Source: a virus
DNA length: 21,690 nt
Reading direction: 5' to 3' (one strand)
IMG/VR virus record: IMGVR_UViG_3300048903_000264
Coordinates: 1-21,690 of that record
The notes below the pieces were generated by a model. It made no database searches and had not been told where the DNA came from. It saw nothing but the letters and a program-made list of their open reading frames with translations. The stretch's first letter is position 1. Each line of letters opens with the position of its first letter. Both the position numbers and the translations under genes were made by a program. Below are positions 19,417 to 21,690 of this stretch, in pieces.

Positions 19417-19793
19417 CACGCGGCCTGCTTCCGCTGCTCGATGCGGGCGGCCTTGCGCTGGGCGGCGATCTGGCGGCCCTTGACGGTCAGCGTCCAGACC
19501 GCGATCCGGTGCCCGTGCGTGTTGGCCTGGGTGGACGGCACCATCCGCCCGGTGTGGGCGATGATCCCGCCGGTGCGCAGGGAGTTGATGACGGCGCCGA
19601 GGAACCCGTGGCCGAGCTCCGGCAGCACGTCGCGGAGGTCGTTGCACGACCATTCGTCGTGGCGCTGGCCGAAGTGGAAGACGGCCCGCTCGACGAGGAA
19701 CTGGTCCCACGAGGACTGGTCGGCGATCTCCTCCAGCAGGAGATCCTTGTCGGCTGAGGCGAGACGTTCAGCAGGGGTGAGCTTGCGGGCCAT
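19416..19793 (-). CDS. winged-helix-like protein, 125 aa
   Basis: A 125-residue protein. The central part (SSWDQFLVERAVFHFGQRHD, then WSCNDLRDVLPELGHGFLGA) and VINSLRTGGIIAHTGRMVPS have the helix-turn-helix and wing layout of a winged-helix domain; the C-terminus is basic (KAARIEQRKQ). The ATG at 19793 has AAGGAG upstream. Proteins of this type, often next to phage recombination genes, probably bind DNA in replication or regulation; I cannot name a family. Confidence 0.75.
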   Translation of the reverse strand: MARKLTPAERLASADKDLLLEEIADQSSWDQFLVERAVFHFGQRHDEWSCNDLRDVLPELGHGFLGAVINSLRTGGIIAHTGRMVPSTQANTHGHRIAVWTLTVKGRQIAAQRKAARIEQRKQAA

Positions 19794-19834
19794 GGCGGGC
19801 TCCTTGTCGCTGTGATGTCCTTGTCTGGTGGCGA

Positions 19835-19859
19835 CCGGCCGTATTTCGGGTACGGCCGG
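19835..19859 (-). terminator. hairpin after the ATPase gene
   Basis: Perfect 9-base arms CCGGCCGTA (19835-19843) and TACGGCCGG (19851-19859), loop TTTCGGG, 17 bases after the stop at 19877 on the minus strand. There is no T run; the stem could slow or end transcription between the recombination genes and the winged-helix gene. Confidence 0.55.
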
Positions 19860-19876
19860 CCGCCGAACGGGGTGGG

Positions 19877-20659
19877 CTACTGCTGGGCGAGTTCGTTCTC
19901 GGCGTCGGCCTGCGGTTCGGCGGCCAGCCAGGCGAGGAGCGGGCCTGCGATGTCGCGGGCTCCCTGCGGGCGCGGGATGACCTTGCGGGTCAGGGCCGGG
20001 CAGCGGGACTTGAGGACTTCGAGGGTGTTGTCGATGTCCATCGCGACGGCCACGTCGAACTCGTACTCGATGCCCTTGCGCTGCTCGGGCCGGGTACCGA
20101 CCTGCTTCGGCTTGCCGCCTTCCAGCACCCACTCCGTGTAGGAGCGCATCGAGGCGACGACGTGGCCGGGGTAGGCGAGGATCGCGGCGACCATGTCGTT
20201 CTGCATGGGGGTGCCGTCTTTCCAGCCGGCGAACTTGTTGCCGCCGTACTTGGCCTTCGCCTTCTCGACCTGCTCCAGGGTTCCGTCGGTGCCCTTCCAG
20301 AAGTGGGAGAGGCTGTCGACGAACACGGTCGGGTATCCGGCCTGGGCGGCGGCGTCGAGGGCGCGGGCGAGGTCGCGGGGGTCGTAGCGGTCCATGGCGA
20401 GGGTGTCGAATTGGATGCCGCCGATCCCGGCGTAGAGGCTGGCGGCCCCCTTCTCGGTGTCGATGACGGCGAACTTGCGGCCTCCGGACAGGCCGTGGCA
20501 GATGCCGAGGCCGGTCCACGTCTTGCCGGAGCCCGACATGCCCTGGATGGACAGGCGGGCCTTGCGGCCGGCCTTGCTGGCGGGGGCGAACGTGAACTGC
20601 GGGGAGCCGTTGTCCGCGGTGCGGGGTGCGGTGCGGACGGGCTGGCCGAGCTGGGACAT
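19877..20659 (-). CDS. RecA-like single-domain ATPase (Sak4-like, AAA_24)
   Basis: A 260-residue P-loop ATPase. Walker A GMSGSGKT (40-47) is followed by VIDTEKG, Walker B TVFVDSLSHFW (111-121) and a conserved central part (QNDMVAAILAYPGHVVASMR, EYEFDVAVAMDID). This is the profile of phage nucleotide-binding proteins related to Sak4, a single-strand annealing and recombination ATPase working with a phage exonuclease and SSB. The ATG at 20659 has AGGAG, which overlaps the upstream TAG stop. The neighbour exonuclease strongly supports a recombination role. Confidence 0.87.
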   Translation of the reverse strand: MSQLGQPVRTAPRTADNGSPQFTFAPASKAGRKARLSIQGMSGSGKTWTGLGICHGLSGGRKFAVIDTEKGAASLYAGIGGIQFDTLAMDRYDPRDLARALDAAAQAGYPTVFVDSLSHFWKGTDGTLEQVEKAKAKYGGNKFAGWKDGTPMQNDMVAAILAYPGHVVASMRSYTEWVLEGGKPKQVGTRPEQRKGIEYEFDVAVAMDIDNTLEVLKSRCPALTRKVIPRPQGARDIAGPLLAWLAAEPQADAENELAQQ

Positions 20660-20669
20660 GCGGTGTCTC

Positions 20670-21512
20670 CTAGGCGTACTGGCGCTCGACCCACGAGGGC
20701 AGCGCAGTCATCGGGTTGGGCAGGTAGCCGGGCCATTCGCCGGTCTCGCGGCAGATGGCGTAGGCGTTGAGGGCGACCGTGTTGAGGTGGCGGCCGATCT
20801 CGCGGGCCATCGGGTCGCAGGTGGTGACGACGACCAGGTAGGGCGGCTCTTTCTCCTGCAGCACGAACTGGAACGGCTTCTCGGGGTCGGCGACGTCGAG
20901 GGCGAGGCCGGCGTCGAGGTACCACTCCTGCTGCTGCATGTAGCCGTGCTCGTTGAAGGTGCGTTCGAGGTCTTCGCGGCGGCAGGACCGGGCCGTCTTG
21001 TAGTCGACGATCTGGCCGTCGTGACGCAGCCAGTCGAAGCGGGCCCGCCGCCAGACGCCGTGGTCATCCCAGAACGCGGACTGTTCGGCGGTGCCGGAGC
21101 CGGGCTCCAGAAGGGCCGCGGCTTCCGGGTCGGCGCGCAGTGCGGCGGCCATGGCGTTGACCTGGTCGAGCTCGGCGCGCTTGAGCGGGATGTTCCCCTC
21201 GGCGCGAATTGCTTCGACCTCGGCCTTGATGGCGTTGGTGTTCCACTTCTCGGCGTCGACGAGGACGAGTTCGGGACCGTCGTCGAGGACGAGCTTGTGG
21301 GCGGCGGTGCCGAGTTCGAGGGCCTTCTTCGGCGGCTCCCGGTTGTCGAGCCAGTACTTGAACTTGGCGGGACACTCGGCGACGAGCTTGCGGGCGCCGC
21401 TGGAGGAGAGACTGCCGCCGGGGATCGGGTCGGAGTGGTAGAGCTCGGCGTCGATGTCGTACAGGCCCGGCTCGACCGCAGCCGGCGCCTCGACCTCGAC
21501 GGCGGCGGTCAT
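20670..21512 (-). CDS. PD-(D/E)XK exonuclease, RecE/YqaJ-like
   Basis: A 280-residue nuclease of the PD-(D/E)XK fold. Signatures: SLSSSGARKLVAECPAKFKY (34-53), the GTAAH histidine (68-72), RARFDWL with D160, and IVDYKT (168-173) giving the D-x-K catalytic pair; a long C-terminal helix carries HGYMQQQEWYLD, the usual Q-rich motif. These enzymes chew double-stranded DNA 5' to 3' for phage annealing recombination. The ATG overlaps the upstream stop by four bases (ATGA). The downstream RecA-like ATPase completes the pair. Confidence 0.9.
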   Translation of the reverse strand: MTAAVEVEAPAAVEPGLYDIDAELYHSDPIPGGSLSSSGARKLVAECPAKFKYWLDNREPPKKALELGTAAHKLVLDDGPELVLVDAEKWNTNAIKAEVEAIRAEGNIPLKRAELDQVNAMAAALRADPEAAALLEPGSGTAEQSAFWDDHGVWRRARFDWLRHDGQIVDYKTARSCRREDLERTFNEHGYMQQQEWYLDAGLALDVADPEKPFQFVLQEKEPPYLVVVTTCDPMAREIGRHLNTVALNAYAICRETGEWPGYLPNPMTALPSWVERQYA

Positions 21513-21631
21513 GCGGCACCGTCCCCGGGGACGAGGCGCTCGCAGTCCTCGCACAGGCCGGCCTCGGGAACGAACGGGCCGTCCTCGTCGCCGCAGCGGG
21601 TGCAGCGCAGCGGCTGCTGGGTGCTGGTCAT
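21509..21631 (-). CDS. small zinc-ribbon protein, 40 aa
   Basis: A 40-residue protein (MTSTQQPLRCTRCGDEDGPF, then VPEAGLCEDCERLVPGDGAA). CTRC and CEDC form a clean four-cysteine zinc ribbon. It overlaps the exonuclease gene by four bases and the preceding gene by one (TGATG). It may guide the exonuclease or bind single strands, but no specific partner is known. Confidence 0.78.
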   Translation of the reverse strand: MTSTQQPLRCTRCGDEDGPFVPEAGLCEDCERLVPGDGAA

Positions 21632-21690
21632 CAGAACGGGTACTCCTCGGTGGTTGTGCGGCCGGGCCAGAGGGGCAGTCGCCAGGTGCG
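21631..21690 (-). CDS. partial gene cut by the window edge
   Basis: The last 19 codons of a leftward gene, ending TTTEEYPF and TGA. The end of the protein (acidic residues followed by an aromatic-Pro-Phe tip) recalls the C-terminal tip of single-strand DNA-binding proteins, which would suit the place just before an exonuclease and a recombination ATPase, but eight residues are too little to decide. Confidence 0.55.
   Translation of the reverse strand, partial: RTWRLPLWPGRTTTEEYPF

Overview
The window is very GC-rich, with strongly G/C-biased third codon positions, GTG as well as ATG starts and AAGGAG-type ribosome binding sites. Together with the protein families seen (TraB/SpdB-type transfer proteins, an FtsK-like translocase, DUF6197-like and HutC-type GntR proteins) this points to an actinobacterium, most likely Streptomyces, and specifically to a mobile element: a temperate phage, a phage-plasmid or a prophage. 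No structural phage gene, integrase, tRNA, rRNA, IS element or CRISPR array is visible, so the exact type of element is open.

Layout. Nearly everything is read leftward (minus strand) in tightly packed, mostly overlapping genes; only two genes are read rightward. Right block (21690 to 18189): end of a truncated gene, a small zinc-ribbon protein, a RecE/YqaJ-like PD-(D/E)XK exonuclease, a RecA-like single-domain ATPase, a winged-helix protein, two tiny membrane proteins and a multi-HTH DNA-binding protein. Next comes a rightward Phd/YefM-like antitoxin gene (17886-18125) with no toxin. Middle block (17778 to 9538): a winged-helix replication initiator carrying an iteron array inside its own coding sequence, a DnaC-like loader, a DnaB-like helicase, a DNA cytosine methyltransferase, and many small proteins including a HIT hydrolase and a stand-alone LuxR-type HTH. 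A rightward GntR/HutC regulator (8696-9427) follows. Left block (8505 to 163): a run of small proteins, two SpdB-like membrane proteins, a TraB/FtsK-type septal DNA translocase, zinc-binding and DUF6197-like proteins, a MerR-like HTH and, last, an HNH endonuclease of the kind often next to terminase genes in actinophages.

How the parts work together (inference). The middle and right blocks form a phage-type replication and recombination module (initiator, loader, helicase, exonuclease, ATPase). The left block looks like the transfer module of a Streptomyces conjugative plasmid: TraB-like translocase, SpdB-like membrane partners, a KorA/TraR-type GntR repressor at a divergent promoter, and an 11-bp tandem repeat just 3' of traB where the clt locus of such plasmids lies. 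The two rightward genes each sit at a divergent switch in which the two -10 boxes overlap, offset by one base, suggesting that the GntR protein controls the transfer block and the Phd-like protein controls the replication block.

The most notable observations are the conjugation module joined to phage replication genes, the clt-like 11-bp repeats, the lambda-O-like origin inside the initiator gene, the orphan antitoxin-like regulator, and a set of small genes whose leaders and trailing hairpins are duplicated around unrelated coding bodies. All functional statements come from reading the sequence; no database search was run.
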